The notes below the pieces were generated by a model. That model worked only from the letters and a program-made list of their open reading frames with translations. It made no database searches and was not told the origin of the DNA. A stretch of DNA of 64,000 nucleotides from Alphaproteobacteria bacterium (GTDB lineage Bacteria > Pseudomonadota > Alphaproteobacteria > Rs-D84). Below are positions 7,851 to 17,595 of this stretch, piece by piece. A program made the translations under genes and the position numbers. Within the stretch, counting starts at the first letter, position 1, and each line of letters starts with the position of its first letter. The DNA lies in the NCBI GenBank assembly GCA_017472065.1, contig JAFURB010000004.1, forward strand, positions 1 to 64,000. Reading direction: 5' to 3'.

Positions 7851-8577
7851 AAATTTCTTCCCAGTGGCAAATTACAACCGCGTGTTCGGTGTCACCACTG
7901 CATATCTTATGACGCGAAATCAATCCATCAATCGCAACATCAATGCGAATTTCGGGGATGTCGGCGGACACTTCTTTCTTGAAATTGATATCGATTTTTT
8001 TCAATTTATGTTCGCTGCGATATTGAAAGCCAACACTTTCCGTTGCCCATACCGCATAGACCGCATTGTTTATATGCTGGTTCACATCAATATCATCAAA
8101 GCGGCACTTCATAACGTGCGTTTTGTTTGTTTCAAAATCTGGGAATTTTTCAAACGCACAACCATATGCACGGTGCGGAACAACCACATCCGGGGACAAA
8201 TGATTTGCCAATGGCAATGGACGGCGTTTGGCCATATCAATTAAAATCCACTGGGATGTTGCACGAACCATTAAACGACCATCAGACCCGTGGATTTCAA
8301 AATCACGTGTTGCACGCAGGGCATCTTGGCATGATGGCCAGGTGGTAAATGTTAGTTCTTCGCCCTCAACCGGTAATTCGATAATATCGACCAGATAATA
8401 CATCACAACCCAGCCAACATTATTTTCCAAGCAATATGTACGACCACAGCCTAAAATTTCGGCATGACGGTCGGCAATCGATTGCAATTCGTTCATCAAA
8501 ATCAATGGACGAACATTACCAAATCGATCACACTGATATGCCTGCAAAACCCTTTTTTCGGTCAATTTTTCGGCCAT
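7849..8577 (-). CDS. Acyl-ACP thioesterase (FatA/FatB family)
   Basis: A 242-residue protein that should release free fatty acids from acyl-ACP. It has the double hot-dog layout of the family, with FDDIDVNQHINNAVY at the second hot-dog domain. The Asn-x-His of that motif matches the catalytic residues of plant FatA/FatB. The start at 8577 is favoured because GGGGGA precedes it; an alternative ATG at 8589 overlaps the valS stop codon by one base. It is translationally coupled to valS, an unrelated gene, which is an unusual pairing. Confidence 0.85.
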   Translation of the reverse strand: MAEKLTEKRVLQAYQCDRFGNVRPLILMNELQSIADRHAEILGCGRTYCLENNVGWVVMYYLVDIIELPVEGEELTFTTWPSCQDALRATRDFEIHGSDGRLMVRATSQWILIDMAKRRPLPLANHLSPDVVVPHRAYGCAFEKFPDFETNKTHVMKCRFDDIDVNQHINNAVYAVWATESVGFQYRSEHKLKKIDINFKKEVSADIPEIRIDVAIDGLISRHKICSGDTEHAVVICHWEEI

Positions 8578-8588
8578 AAAATCCCCCA

Positions 8589-10988
8589 TTATTGTTTTTG
8601 TTCTGCAACAACAAAATCCAATTCATCCCCCAGGATAATTTCATTTGCACGCGCCGCAGATTTAATCAGGCCATGCAACACATCCGGTGTTGCAGATGGA
8701 ATCGTCAGTGTTTCCAGTTTTGCACCATTGCCAACCTTGCGGTCGGTACGCATACCGCGAACGTTTTTCAAGATTTCCAGCGCAATATTCATTTGCGATA
8801 CATCCGTTTCATATTCAGATTTTGTTTCTGGATATGCGGTCAGGTGCAGTGTTTGCCCCCCTTCGAAATCTTTGTAAATTTTCTGCCATAATTCTTCGGT
8901 CAGGAACGGTATAAACGGCGCATACAATGCGATAATCGCACGCAATACCGTGTACAATGTCCACTGGGCCGATAATTTAGATTCTTTACTATATTTTTCC
9001 GGTGCCCAGAAACGGTCTTTGATAAATTCTAGATACTGGTCACAGAAAATATCCCAGAAGAATGTATCAATCGCACTGCGTGAATTATAGTTATCGTATT
9101 TATCCAAATGCTTTCTGGTTTCGGCGATTGTCTTGTTCAATTCAGCCAACACCCATCTATCCTCTATAAAGCGACTAGACACCGGAATCTGCGGCGCGGT
9201 TGCCGGTTCAAAATCAGACAAATTCATCAGAACGTATTTTGACGCATTCCATAATTTAGTCAGCAGTTTTGAACCACGTTTAACCTCGTCATCACTGTAA
9301 CGAATATCTGTACCAATCGGGGCGGTCGCAATCCAATAACGCAACGCATCAACACCAAATTTTTCAACCGTGTCCAGCGGATCGGTACCGTTGCCCTTGG
9401 TCTTGGACATTTTTTGCCCCCGTGAATCGCGCACCAAGCCGTGGAAATTTACAGTATGAAACGGAACATCGCCCATTACATAAATCCCCATCATAATCAT
9501 ACGCGCAACCCAAAAGAATATAATATCGGCCGCCGTGTATAATAAATTTGTTGGATAATATTTTTCCAGTTCCAGTGTCTTGTCAGGCCACCCCAATGTC
9601 GAAAACGGCCACAGTCCAGACGAGAACCAAGTATCCAACACATCTGGATCACGGGTTAATTCTTTGCCACCAGATTGCTTAATCGCATCTTCTTCGGTTT
9701 CTGCAACATAGACTTTGCCGTCTGCATCATACCATGCAGGGATATGATGCCCCCACCACAGTTGGCGCGAAATTGTCCATGGACGAATATTTTTCATCCA
9801 CGCCATAAACAAGTTGTAGCGATGTTCTGGCATAAATGTGATTTTGCCTTCTTCAACGGCCTTTATCGCTGGGATTGCCAATTTTTCGGCATCAACAAAC
9901 CACTGGTCTGTTAAATATGGTTCGACCGGCACACCACCACGTTGTGAATATGGTGTTGGAATTGTTCTGTCTTCGACCTTTACCAACAGGCCTGCCATTT
10001 CAATATCCGCGACAACGGCGGCGCGTGCCTTGTACCGATCCAGACCACGATATTTTTCTGGCACAACCGGATTATCGTTTAATTTAGCATCTGGGGTCAA
10101 AATACAAACCGGGGTCAAATTATGACGCAGACCAACCTCGTAATCATCAAAGTCATGCGCCGGTGTAATTTTTACCGCACCGGTCCCCTTTTCTGGGTCT
10201 GCGTGAACGTCGGCGATAATTGGAATTTCGATATCCGTTAATGGGATAATCGCATGACGACCAATCAAATGTTTTAATTTTTCGTTTTCTGGATGAATTG
10301 CAATTGCCTGGTCACCGAATAATGTTTCAGGACGCGTTGTCGCAATTTCAACAACACCGCCACCAACCAATGGATAGTTAAAGTAATAGAACTTGCCCTT
10401 TTCATCACGGCTTTCAACCTCTAGATCCGACACAGATGTCATTTGTTTTGGACACCAATTTACCAGACGCTTTTCACGATAAATCAAACCTTCGTTATAC
10501 ATTTTTACAAACAGTTTTGTAACCGCACGCGACAGGCCGTCGTCCATTGTAAAGCGTTCGCGTTGCCATACAGGGGTCACCCCAAGAATATGCAACTGGT
10601 TCATAATCTGGCCGCCTTTGTCCGCCTTCCATGTCCAGGCCGCATTTAATTTTTCATCCAATGTCAAGGCATGTGGATTAATTCCGCGTTTCGACAAATC
10701 GCGTTCAACCAACAACTGGGTCGCAATGGATGCGTGATCGGTTCCAGGCTGCCACAAAACGTCAAAGCCCGCCATGCGTTTATAACGACACATAATATCC
10801 GTCAGAACATTATCCAGCGCGTGTCCCATATGCAGATTTCCCGTCACATTTGGCGGTGGCATCATGATGCAAAACGAGGGTTTTTCCGAAGTAACATCAT
10901 TTGCCCAAAAATTATTCATATCCCAGAATTCCTGGATTCTGGTTTCGATATCACGTGGATTTATATTCTTGCCAAGTTCTATGTTCAT
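8589..10988 (-). CDS. valS: Valyl-tRNA synthetase, short form
   Basis: A 799-residue class I synthetase that charges tRNA-Val. The HIGH motif is HMGH at residues 53-56 after PPPNVTGNL, and the KMSKS motif is GQKMSKTKGNGTDP. The editing (CP1) domain lies between them (TTRPETLFGD, GTGAVKITPAHD). The start at 10988 is chosen for its ribosome binding site, AGGACAC. Typical bacterial ValS is 870-950 residues and ends in a C-terminal tRNA-binding coiled coil. Here the sequence stops just after the anticodon-binding domain, so the coiled coil appears absent. Confidence 0.96.
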   Translation of the reverse strand: MNIELGKNINPRDIETRIQEFWDMNNFWANDVTSEKPSFCIMMPPPNVTGNLHMGHALDNVLTDIMCRYKRMAGFDVLWQPGTDHASIATQLLVERDLSKRGINPHALTLDEKLNAAWTWKADKGGQIMNQLHILGVTPVWQRERFTMDDGLSRAVTKLFVKMYNEGLIYREKRLVNWCPKQMTSVSDLEVESRDEKGKFYYFNYPLVGGGVVEIATTRPETLFGDQAIAIHPENEKLKHLIGRHAIIPLTDIEIPIIADVHADPEKGTGAVKITPAHDFDDYEVGLRHNLTPVCILTPDAKLNDNPVVPEKYRGLDRYKARAAVVADIEMAGLLVKVEDRTIPTPYSQRGGVPVEPYLTDQWFVDAEKLAIPAIKAVEEGKITFMPEHRYNLFMAWMKNIRPWTISRQLWWGHHIPAWYDADGKVYVAETEEDAIKQSGGKELTRDPDVLDTWFSSGLWPFSTLGWPDKTLELEKYYPTNLLYTAADIIFFWVARMIMMGIYVMGDVPFHTVNFHGLVRDSRGQKMSKTKGNGTDPLDTVEKFGVDALRYWIATAPIGTDIRYSDDEVKRGSKLLTKLWNASKYVLMNLSDFEPATAPQIPVSSRFIEDRWVLAELNKTIAETRKHLDKYDNYNSRSAIDTFFWDIFCDQYLEFIKDRFWAPEKYSKESKLSAQWTLYTVLRAIIALYAPFIPFLTEELWQKIYKDFEGGQTLHLTAYPETKSEYETDVSQMNIALEILKNVRGMRTDRKVGNGAKLETLTIPSATPDVLHGLIKSAARANEIILGDELDFVVAEQKQ

Positions 10989-11060
10989 ATCTGTGTCCTG
11001 TGTGTATAAAAAATAGTCCAACTGTAATCCTATCAGATAAAATTCAGATTTCAAGAAAAA

Positions 11061-11082
11061 CGCCCCAACCGGGGCGATTTTT
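11061..11082. terminator. Terminator of the DUF2147 gene
   Basis: Hairpin CGCCCC aacc GGGGCG followed by a T-run toward valS; it can work on the minus strand for the gene ending at 11081. Confidence 0.75.
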
Positions 11083-11605
11083 ATTTCAACACAACCGGTT
11101 TCCAGGTCGATACATCAATCGATTGTAAATCCGTCGGCAACGCGGACACATCCAACGTATTCCAGTGCTGGGTACGACCAAATGGCCCAATCTTGCCACG
11201 AACGTTCAGGACAGATGGTGTATCCTGCCACATGACAGATGAATAAACCTTGCCCGATTTGGGGTCCATGATTTTTCCGTCTTCGTATTTATTGTCGTCC
11301 GCATCAAATTCCATATTCCATAAAATGTCCAGACCAACCATTTTTGGCGCGCCCTTTACCTTGTCAGCGATGCGCGCTGGGTTAGACAATGTTTCAGCAA
11401 TCGTTCCGTCCGCGTTATAAAGCGCAACAATGCGACCCGCCAATTCCATATCATCACCGTCACGATATTCATAAATACGAACAATGGATTTTGGTGTATT
11501 TGTTTCATCATCAATCGTCTGATAAAAACCCGTAAATGGCATTGCAGCGTTTGACACCAATGGCAAAACCGCCAAAATGGATGTTAATATAAACTTCTTT
11601 ATCAT
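11081..11605 (-). CDS. DUF2147-family periplasmic protein
   Basis: A 174-residue protein with a signal peptide (MIKKFILTSILAVLPLVSNA). The mature part follows the DUF2147 pattern: GFYQTIDDETNTPKSIVRIY at the start, KMVGLDILWNM, then GKIMDPKSGKVYSS, giving a small lipocalin-like beta-barrel. Family members are periplasmic and their ligand is mostly unknown. AAGGGG precedes the ATG. It is probably transcribed alone, with its promoter divergent from the gene at 11719. Confidence 0.85.
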   Translation of the reverse strand: MIKKFILTSILAVLPLVSNAAMPFTGFYQTIDDETNTPKSIVRIYEYRDGDDMELAGRIVALYNADGTIAETLSNPARIADKVKGAPKMVGLDILWNMEFDADDNKYEDGKIMDPKSGKVYSSVMWQDTPSVLNVRGKIGPFGRTQHWNTLDVSALPTDLQSIDVSTWKPVVLK

Positions 11606-11682
11606 TAATTTCCCCTTTCGTTTTCATATATCGGACACAGTCAGTATAAATTGAAAAAAATCGTACAACAAGAATAAAATAT

Positions 11683-11711
11683 TTGACAAATGTTTTTTTT
11701 GACAGCAAAAT
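11683..11711 (+). promoter_or_regulatory. Promoter of the gene at 11719
   Basis: TTGACA (11683-11688), 17 nt, CAAAAT (11706-11711). The start codon follows 7 nt after the -10 box, with no Shine-Dalgarno. Confidence 0.55.
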
Positions 11712-11718
11712 ACAAGAC

Positions 11719-12081
11719 ATGAATCCAGAAAATAAAAAATTTTTACAGGATATGTTCAACAAATTTCCCATATCGTTGGTTAAATACGATGGGACAATTA
11801 TATACTATACCATTTTGCCAGACGAACGCAAGTTGGCCGTGTGTTCCGATGTGGCATTATACGAACCAAATTCTGCAATTGTTTATTATACCGTTACATT
11901 GGGTGACGACACCCTGGAAGAAATCATTGTTGATACATCCGAAAAACCAATTAATCCAGTTGCACGCGACATAATCGATTTAATGCGATTGTGCAGCACA
12001 AAGTTAATGATGCATGAAGCACACCTGGCACGATCTAAGTTCATGATTCACGAAATCGTAGATACAAAATCTTATTCCTAG
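11719..12081 (+). CDS. Hypothetical cytoplasmic protein
   Basis: A 120-residue protein beginning MNPENKKFLQDMFNKF, without signal peptide or membrane segment. An upstream in-frame TTG (11683) lies inside the promoter, so the ATG at 11719 is preferred. The sequence suggests an alpha/beta fold with paired beta strands (TIIYYTILPDERKLAV) and a C-terminal helix rich in Met and His. I recognise no family. The 3' end overlaps the stop of the convergent ComF-like gene by four bases (CTAG), with no terminator between them. Confidence 0.6.
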   Translation: MNPENKKFLQDMFNKFPISLVKYDGTIIYYTILPDERKLAVCSDVALYEPNSAIVYYTVTLGDDTLEEIIVDTSEKPINPVARDIIDLMRLCSTKLMMHEAHLARSKFMIHEIVDTKSYS

Positions 12082-12797
12082 ACACTGCGTACAACACGAC
12101 AAAATGTTACGCCATATACATGGGCGGCACCCGCGTTTATCAATACACGACGCAGTTCTGAAAATGTTGCGCCACTGGTCATTACATCATCAACCAACAA
12201 AATATTCTTGCCCTGTATATTTTCAGGCCGCACAACATCAAACACATTGTGGATGTTTTGTGCGCGCTGGCGCGAATTCAAATGTCCCATGTCCGGACGA
12301 TATTTTCGACGAACAGAATCGAATTCCAGTTTCAACCCCAGAACACGCGCGATTGGACGGGCTAATAATGTCGCCTGGTTATATCCGCGTTTGAACAAAC
12401 GACGACGCGCAAGTGGCACCGGCATTACAAAATCTATGTTGGACACATCAATATCACGAAGCGACCATAACATTGCCCGCGACATAAAACGTGCGTACGC
12501 GATACGACCACTGTGTTTGAACGGCAACATCGCCATGCGCGACGCATCATCATAGACACATGCGCTGCGAATCCAATCCAGTTCACATTTCCCAGATGCA
12601 CACACTGGACACATTGCACCATCCATATCAATTGCAAACGGATAACCACAACGCGTACATTTTGACCCATCAATCCAATTAAAAGATGTCCAACAATCAG
12701 CGCACAATTCACCATGAATTGACACCGGCGCGCCACATAATGGACACGCCGGCGGAAACAGAAATCCCAAGATTTTATTTACACAGCCTGTTACCAC
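12078..12797 (-). CDS. comF: ComF-family phosphoribosyltransferase-like protein
   Basis: A 239-residue protein. The N-terminal zinc-ribbon region has four CxxC pairs (Cys18/21, 32/35, 47/50, 63/66). The C-terminal type I phosphoribosyltransferase domain carries the PRPP motif LLVDDVMTSGAT and the family's RGYNQATLLARPIA. In competent bacteria ComF supports DNA uptake; elsewhere its role is unclear. The start is GTG at 12797, overlapping the end of the OmpA-like gene by 7 nt. Pilin-like genes elsewhere in the window make a link to DNA uptake conceivable but unproven. Confidence 0.88.
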   Translation of the reverse strand: MVTGCVNKILGFLFPPACPLCGAPVSIHGELCADCWTSFNWIDGSKCTRCGYPFAIDMDGAMCPVCASGKCELDWIRSACVYDDASRMAMLPFKHSGRIAYARFMSRAMLWSLRDIDVSNIDFVMPVPLARRRLFKRGYNQATLLARPIARVLGLKLEFDSVRRKYRPDMGHLNSRQRAQNIHNVFDVVRPENIQGKNILLVDDVMTSGATFSELRRVLINAGAAHVYGVTFCRVVRSV

Positions 12798-14104
12798 GAC
12801 ATACTTTTATATTTCTTGGATGACACAGTGTCACCAAATATATTCTTTTTCTGCTGTGACAGTGTTTCATACTGTTCAGACGATATCACACGCAAAACAA
12901 AACCGTCTTCGGCGCGCTGGGACAATACCGGCATAATGCGTTGGGTTGAAACACCGGCGTCGCGCAAAACCTGTTCAACAATGGCCAGACGACGCGCCGC
13001 CAATTTACGCGCATCAGAATCCGTCGTTGAACGCGATGGTATTGCAATCTGAATCGCACGCGTCGGATTATGAACAACAATGGCGGCATATTCACTTAAC
13101 AAATTATAATTATCACGCGACAATGATGAATCATCATTACGGAAATTAATCTTGATTTCCAGTGGGCGAATACCGGCATCTTCGCTTAAATCACGGGACG
13201 ATGAAAATGCACCAGTTGATGTACCCATATCACTGGCAACATCGAACGCATCACCCAGTGGATATGTGGACAGATGTTTATTTTCAGACAAGAAAGTTTT
13301 GCGAAACGCACGGCGCAATTCAGATGGACTTAATTTTGTCATATCATCGCGCACCGCCGCAATGCGTGGTGATTCATTTTTTTCAACCGTACGAACAATC
13401 ACATCCCGCGTTTCCATTGGAACAACCATACGACGAACATTGACCGTTTCCACAGATGCCGCCCCCGTATCATTATGCGCGGCAACAGGTTCGGTTTTTT
13501 TCGATGGCATCGCAACTGTCTCTTCGGCAATTGGACGCGCAATTACGCGCGATGCGACATTTGTTGGGCGAACACTTTCATCTGCGCGACGCTGTAATTC
13601 AACCAGGCGCGCAATCTGGGCATCTAATTCAGATTTTTTTTCATCACGCGTCGTTACGACCGATACCGGTGTATCATTGTACGCATATGTTTTTGGCATA
13701 CTGGACGCATCCAGACTTTCTTCTGGTAATAATTCTTCGGTGCGATAAACCGCAAATTCAGAAACATCTGGCATACGCAATGGCGCATCCATACCAGCAC
13801 GCGCATCATTTGTATTGCGCGCCCATAAATCATTGCTGGGGCGGTGCGGTATCAGAACATCATTTGATGCAATAATTTTTTCACCTGTATCAACAGATGT
13901 CTTTACAACTTTTTTTACAGCCGGTCGGGCAACAACTTTTTTATGCGACAACTGTTTCTGTGACGGCGCGGTCGCAATAGATTCACCAAACGCCGCGCGC
14001 GCAGAAACACCCCCCGACGCCAGGTTCACAACCGGCAAACGCGCATCGGCAAACGCCGGCAATGTAATAATAAATGCCAAAACAGAAACAGTTATGTGAC
14101 GCAT
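12791..14104 (-). CDS. Periplasmic protein with C-terminal OmpA-like domain
   Basis: A 437-residue protein with a signal peptide (MRHITVSVLAFIITLPAFAD). A long, low-complexity, charged middle (residues about 60-290) is likely disordered. The last 120 residues have the OmpA/MotB peptidoglycan-binding pattern: IKINFRNDDSSLSRDN, then DARKLAARRLAIVEQVLRDA. The usual Asp and Arg that bind diaminopimelate are not clearly conserved, so binding is uncertain. GGAAAGGAATT precedes the ATG. It follows murG, separated by a terminator, and is coupled to comF. Confidence 0.75.
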   Translation of the reverse strand: MRHITVSVLAFIITLPAFADARLPVVNLASGGVSARAAFGESIATAPSQKQLSHKKVVARPAVKKVVKTSVDTGEKIIASNDVLIPHRPSNDLWARNTNDARAGMDAPLRMPDVSEFAVYRTEELLPEESLDASSMPKTYAYNDTPVSVVTTRDEKKSELDAQIARLVELQRRADESVRPTNVASRVIARPIAEETVAMPSKKTEPVAAHNDTGAASVETVNVRRMVVPMETRDVIVRTVEKNESPRIAAVRDDMTKLSPSELRRAFRKTFLSENKHLSTYPLGDAFDVASDMGTSTGAFSSSRDLSEDAGIRPLEIKINFRNDDSSLSRDNYNLLSEYAAIVVHNPTRAIQIAIPSRSTTDSDARKLAARRLAIVEQVLRDAGVSTQRIMPVLSQRAEDGFVLRVISSEQYETLSQQKKNIFGDTVSSKKYKSMSW

Positions 14105-14182
14105 AATTCCTTTCCTTCCGTTGTAATCATAGAACAAATTACAAAACCCACGCAAGTGGAAAAATGCACTATTATCATAACA

Positions 14183-14209
14183 AAAAAATCACCCACATGT
14201 TGTGGGTGT
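14183..14209 (-). terminator. murG terminator
   Basis: Minus-strand hairpin CACCCAC aacat GTGGGTG followed by seven T. Confidence 0.8.
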
Positions 14210-14213
14210 GTAT

Positions 14214-15260
14214 TTATGCCATAACCGCATCTGAAATTAATGTAACCGCATTATTTTCAACCCGTGATTTCTGGGCCATTTTGTTCAATCGCGACGGATT
14301 ATCAAATAAATCAGTCAATGTCGCCGTCAACCATTTTTGTGTGAACATAGATTGTTCAATCGCAAATCCACCACCGGTGTGCGCAAATGATGCCGCATTT
14401 GCCGCCTGGTCAGGATTGATATTTAATGGAACCAATATCGCAGGCCGACCAATTGTCTGTAATTCAACAACAGTACTGGCCCCGCTGCGTCCGATTACCA
14501 GGTCTGCACCAGCAATCGCACCCGCCATATCATTAATAAACGACAATACATTTGCGTGGATTTTATTATCTGCATAGAATTTCTGCAAACGGGCAACATT
14601 TTCTGGTCTTGTTTGATGGGTAACAAAAATCTTTTTATTTTTCATCGCAACAACAGATGGTGGAACAATATCATCCAATATCGTTGCCCCCAATGAACCG
14701 CCGGTTACCAATAAACGCATCTGGCCCGGCAATGGTGTGGCGGCCGCCGCCAAGATTTCACGACGCACCGGCAGACCTGTATAAATCACACGCGCAGATG
14801 TATTCTGGGGAATACCAGATACGGTTGGAAAACTGGTCATCAATGTCTTGACCCAGCGCATTGTAAATTTATTCGCACGACCAATTGCCGCGTTCTGTTC
14901 GTGCAGAAATGTTGGTATGCCCCACACATGCGCTGCAAATACCGCCGGCACAGACGCATAACCACCAAACGCAACAACGCGCGCAGGACGAAATATCATA
15001 AAACGCAATGTTAATGCAAGCGCCGACATGCCAATCTTGAACAATGCCCACATTTGCTTAAACTTACTTTTGGCACCAACACCCGATGCCCATACATGCG
15101 CCATGCGCGCACCATGCGGACGAGATTTACGAACCATATCTTTGACACGACCGTCACACGAAATTGTTACACGTGCGCCCCGGGCGACCAATTCAGTTGC
15201 CACCGCCATGGCTGGATACACATGCCCACCGGTGCCACCTGTTGCAATCCATATTTTCAT
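14214..15260 (-). CDS. murG: UDP-GlcNAc transferase MurG (lipid II synthesis)
   Basis: A 348-residue GT28 glycosyltransferase that adds GlcNAc to lipid I on the inner membrane face. The N-terminal Gly-rich loop is ATGGTGGHVYPA (residues 6-17). The second Gly loop is LLVTGGSLGA, and the UDP-GlcNAc site includes GRSGASTVVE. The start at 15260 is chosen because AAAGGATTTGAA lies just upstream. It is 17 nt downstream of ftsW in a cell-wall operon. Confidence 0.97.
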   Translation of the reverse strand: MKIWIATGGTGGHVYPAMAVATELVARGARVTISCDGRVKDMVRKSRPHGARMAHVWASGVGAKSKFKQMWALFKIGMSALALTLRFMIFRPARVVAFGGYASVPAVFAAHVWGIPTFLHEQNAAIGRANKFTMRWVKTLMTSFPTVSGIPQNTSARVIYTGLPVRREILAAAATPLPGQMRLLVTGGSLGATILDDIVPPSVVAMKNKKIFVTHQTRPENVARLQKFYADNKIHANVLSFINDMAGAIAGADLVIGRSGASTVVELQTIGRPAILVPLNINPDQAANAASFAHTGGGFAIEQSMFTQKWLTATLTDLFDNPSRLNKMAQKSRVENNAVTLISDAVMA

Positions 15261-15277
15261 TTCAAATCCTTTTTCCC

Positions 15278-16426
15278 TTATTTCCATTTATCTTCGCGGA
15301 TAATTGCCAATATCATACCAAACAACAGGCAATAGCCCAGGAAAGAACTGCCCCCGGACGAGATAAATGGTAATGTCATCCCCTTGGGCGGCATCAGCCC
15401 CAATGTCGTCGCCAGATTAATGCAAACCTGGGTCGCGAACAGTGCGGTTGTACCACCAACTGCATAAAAAACAAATGTATCACGCGCCGTCATCGCCGTT
15501 ACCGTCAGACGACGAACAACAATCAACAGCAATACCAATAATCCACACGCCAATATCGCACCCCAATCTTCGGATATCGCGGCAAAGATAAAGTCTGTGT
15601 GCGCGTCGGGCAAAGATTCTTTGGCAAATGCTTCATCCCCCATGCCAAACAATCCGCCCTGACGTATTGCGTTGACAGAATATCCAACCTGGGTCGTGGG
15701 ATCCAGTGGCTGAAAAAATTCCAGAACACGACGATGCACATGCGGCACAAATAAAAATGCTAAAAATCCAACACCACCAAACAGCCCTAACAGTGGCAAC
15801 CAAATCTTGCGTGGCAGGCCCGCAATAAACAGCATCGTACCAATCACCGCCATAAACAGCAATGTTGTTCCAATGTCAGGTTGATCAAACAAGATTAACA
15901 GAACAATCCCAAACGGTATCAAAAATGTCCACCACGACAACCATGCAGGTTTCCACGGCGCAGGATTTAAGAATATATCAGAACCAAATTTTTCCTTCAT
16001 CTTTGCCAGGAACCACGCCGTCATAATAACCAGGCCTGGTTTCATAATATCCGATGGCATTAATGTTATACCACTGATAACCACCCAGCGGGCGGAACCA
16101 TGGCTGACCACGGGGTTTATCAATGTCCACAGCAATAACAGAAAACATACCGCAACATTTGCCGCCGATATTATCAACACCCATTTTTTATTCAGCATAC
16201 TGGCCACAAACAATGTACCAATACCAACAATATAAAACGGTAACATCTTTTGCAGGAAATAGTACCATTCCCACCCTTTTCGCAGGGCCTGGACAGAACC
16301 AGCCGACACAACACACAGCATGCCAATAAATATCAACCCCAAGACACACCCCAGCAATTTGCGGTCAATACCGTAATACCAACTGGTAAATTTACTGTCT
16401 TCGGTACGATCGGGTAACTTAAACAT
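15278..16426 (-). CDS. ftsW: Divisome peptidoglycan polymerase FtsW
   Basis: A 382-residue SEDS protein with about ten membrane segments. It polymerises lipid II at the septum together with its cognate PBP. Family signatures are DQPDIGTTLL (with the catalytic Asp region), SLPDAHTDFIFAAISEDWG and PPKGMTLPFISSGGSS. It lies between mraY and murG; the usual murD gene between mraY and ftsW is absent here. The context favours FtsW over RodA. Confidence 0.96.
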   Translation of the reverse strand: MFKLPDRTEDSKFTSWYYGIDRKLLGCVLGLIFIGMLCVVSAGSVQALRKGWEWYYFLQKMLPFYIVGIGTLFVASMLNKKWVLIISAANVAVCFLLLLWTLINPVVSHGSARWVVISGITLMPSDIMKPGLVIMTAWFLAKMKEKFGSDIFLNPAPWKPAWLSWWTFLIPFGIVLLILFDQPDIGTTLLFMAVIGTMLFIAGLPRKIWLPLLGLFGGVGFLAFLFVPHVHRRVLEFFQPLDPTTQVGYSVNAIRQGGLFGMGDEAFAKESLPDAHTDFIFAAISEDWGAILACGLLVLLLIVVRRLTVTAMTARDTFVFYAVGGTTALFATQVCINLATTLGLMPPKGMTLPFISSGGSSFLGYCLLFGMILAIIREDKWK

Positions 16427-16444
16427 TTGTGCCTGGTCCCTACT

Positions 16445-17536
16445 TTATGCGAATTTTAACAACGCCAATGCCAGCCCCGCAAACAAGATAGATATAATAA
16501 AAAATCTGTCCACGATTTTAGTTTCGGCCCAGCCCAGTTCTTCGAAATGATGATGCAATGGCGCACGCAAAAATACGCGACGCCCCGTACCAGTCATGCG
16601 ACGCGTTAATTTGAAATACATCGTCTGGGTAAATGAAGACAACAAAATCAGCACCATCATACCAGCCGCAATGCCCATCAGAATTTCTGATTTCAGCAAC
16701 ATCGATACCGTTCCCATAAATCCCCCCAGGGCAAGCGAACCTGCATCCCCCATGAATATAGATGCCGGCTTTGCATTAAACCACAAGAACCCCAGAACCG
16801 CGCCAAATGCCGCACCAAGGACAGGGTACAGACCGCTGGCCGATGGCAAGAACATAACTGTATCCATAAATCCAATACGGGTTGCGCCATATAATGCAAC
16901 AACCAATACAACCAATACCGGCATATATAATTTCGCCAACATACCATCCAAACCATCCGTGATGTTTGTTGCGTTGGCACCACCACAGATTACAAAATAC
17001 GCAAACACATAGTAAAGCAGCCCCAACGGCAAGATTATTCCCGACCCAATTGCCAACGAATATTCTGGGATATATGGTGGCATGGTCTTGTTAATTAAAT
17101 ATGCCAAGATAACAACAAATATTCCTTCGATAAACAACCGCATTGATGGGGTTAAACCATTTGATGCCTTTTTAGACTGGGATGTAACTTTTTTATAATC
17201 GTCTGCAAACCCCAGCGCACCAAACATCACCAATGACAACAATGAAATCCAGCCCGGTAAATTATTATGCATTGGCATGAACAATATTGCACCAACCAAT
17301 ATCGCAACAACAACCAATATCCCACCCATTGTTGGGGTACCGGCCTTTTTACGATGGGCCGCGGGTACATTTTCACTGATTGGTTGGCCGCGTTTTTGCC
17401 ATGCATGCATCGCGCGAATAAAAGGACGACCAAACATCAACATGATTAAAAACGCAGTACCAAATGCGGCACCAAACTGCATCCAGCCACTGGCAAAAAA
17501 TGTTAATCCATGGGATAAGAAATAATCGGTCAGCAT
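16445..17536 (-). CDS. mraY: Phospho-MurNAc-pentapeptide transferase MraY
   Basis: A 363-residue, ten-helix membrane enzyme that makes lipid I from UDP-MurNAc-pentapeptide and undecaprenyl phosphate. Motifs are KKAGTPTMGG, FADDYKK (catalytic Asp pair), NATNITDGLDG, FMGDAGSLALG and APLHHHFEELG. AAGGAG precedes the ATG. It leads the mraY-ftsW-murG run and follows the lysozyme-inhibitor-like lipoprotein gene by 59 nt. A TAGAAT box in that gap may be a local promoter. Confidence 0.97.
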   Translation of the reverse strand: MLTDYFLSHGLTFFASGWMQFGAAFGTAFLIMLMFGRPFIRAMHAWQKRGQPISENVPAAHRKKAGTPTMGGILVVVAILVGAILFMPMHNNLPGWISLLSLVMFGALGFADDYKKVTSQSKKASNGLTPSMRLFIEGIFVVILAYLINKTMPPYIPEYSLAIGSGIILPLGLLYYVFAYFVICGGANATNITDGLDGMLAKLYMPVLVVLVVALYGATRIGFMDTVMFLPSASGLYPVLGAAFGAVLGFLWFNAKPASIFMGDAGSLALGGFMGTVSMLLKSEILMGIAAGMMVLILLSSFTQTMYFKLTRRMTGTGRRVFLRAPLHHHFEELGWAETKIVDRFFIISILFAGLALALLKFA

Positions 17537-17595
17537 AATACAAACTCCTTGCCTTATGCTGGTTATTCTATCACATAAAAATATGAAAATAAATC

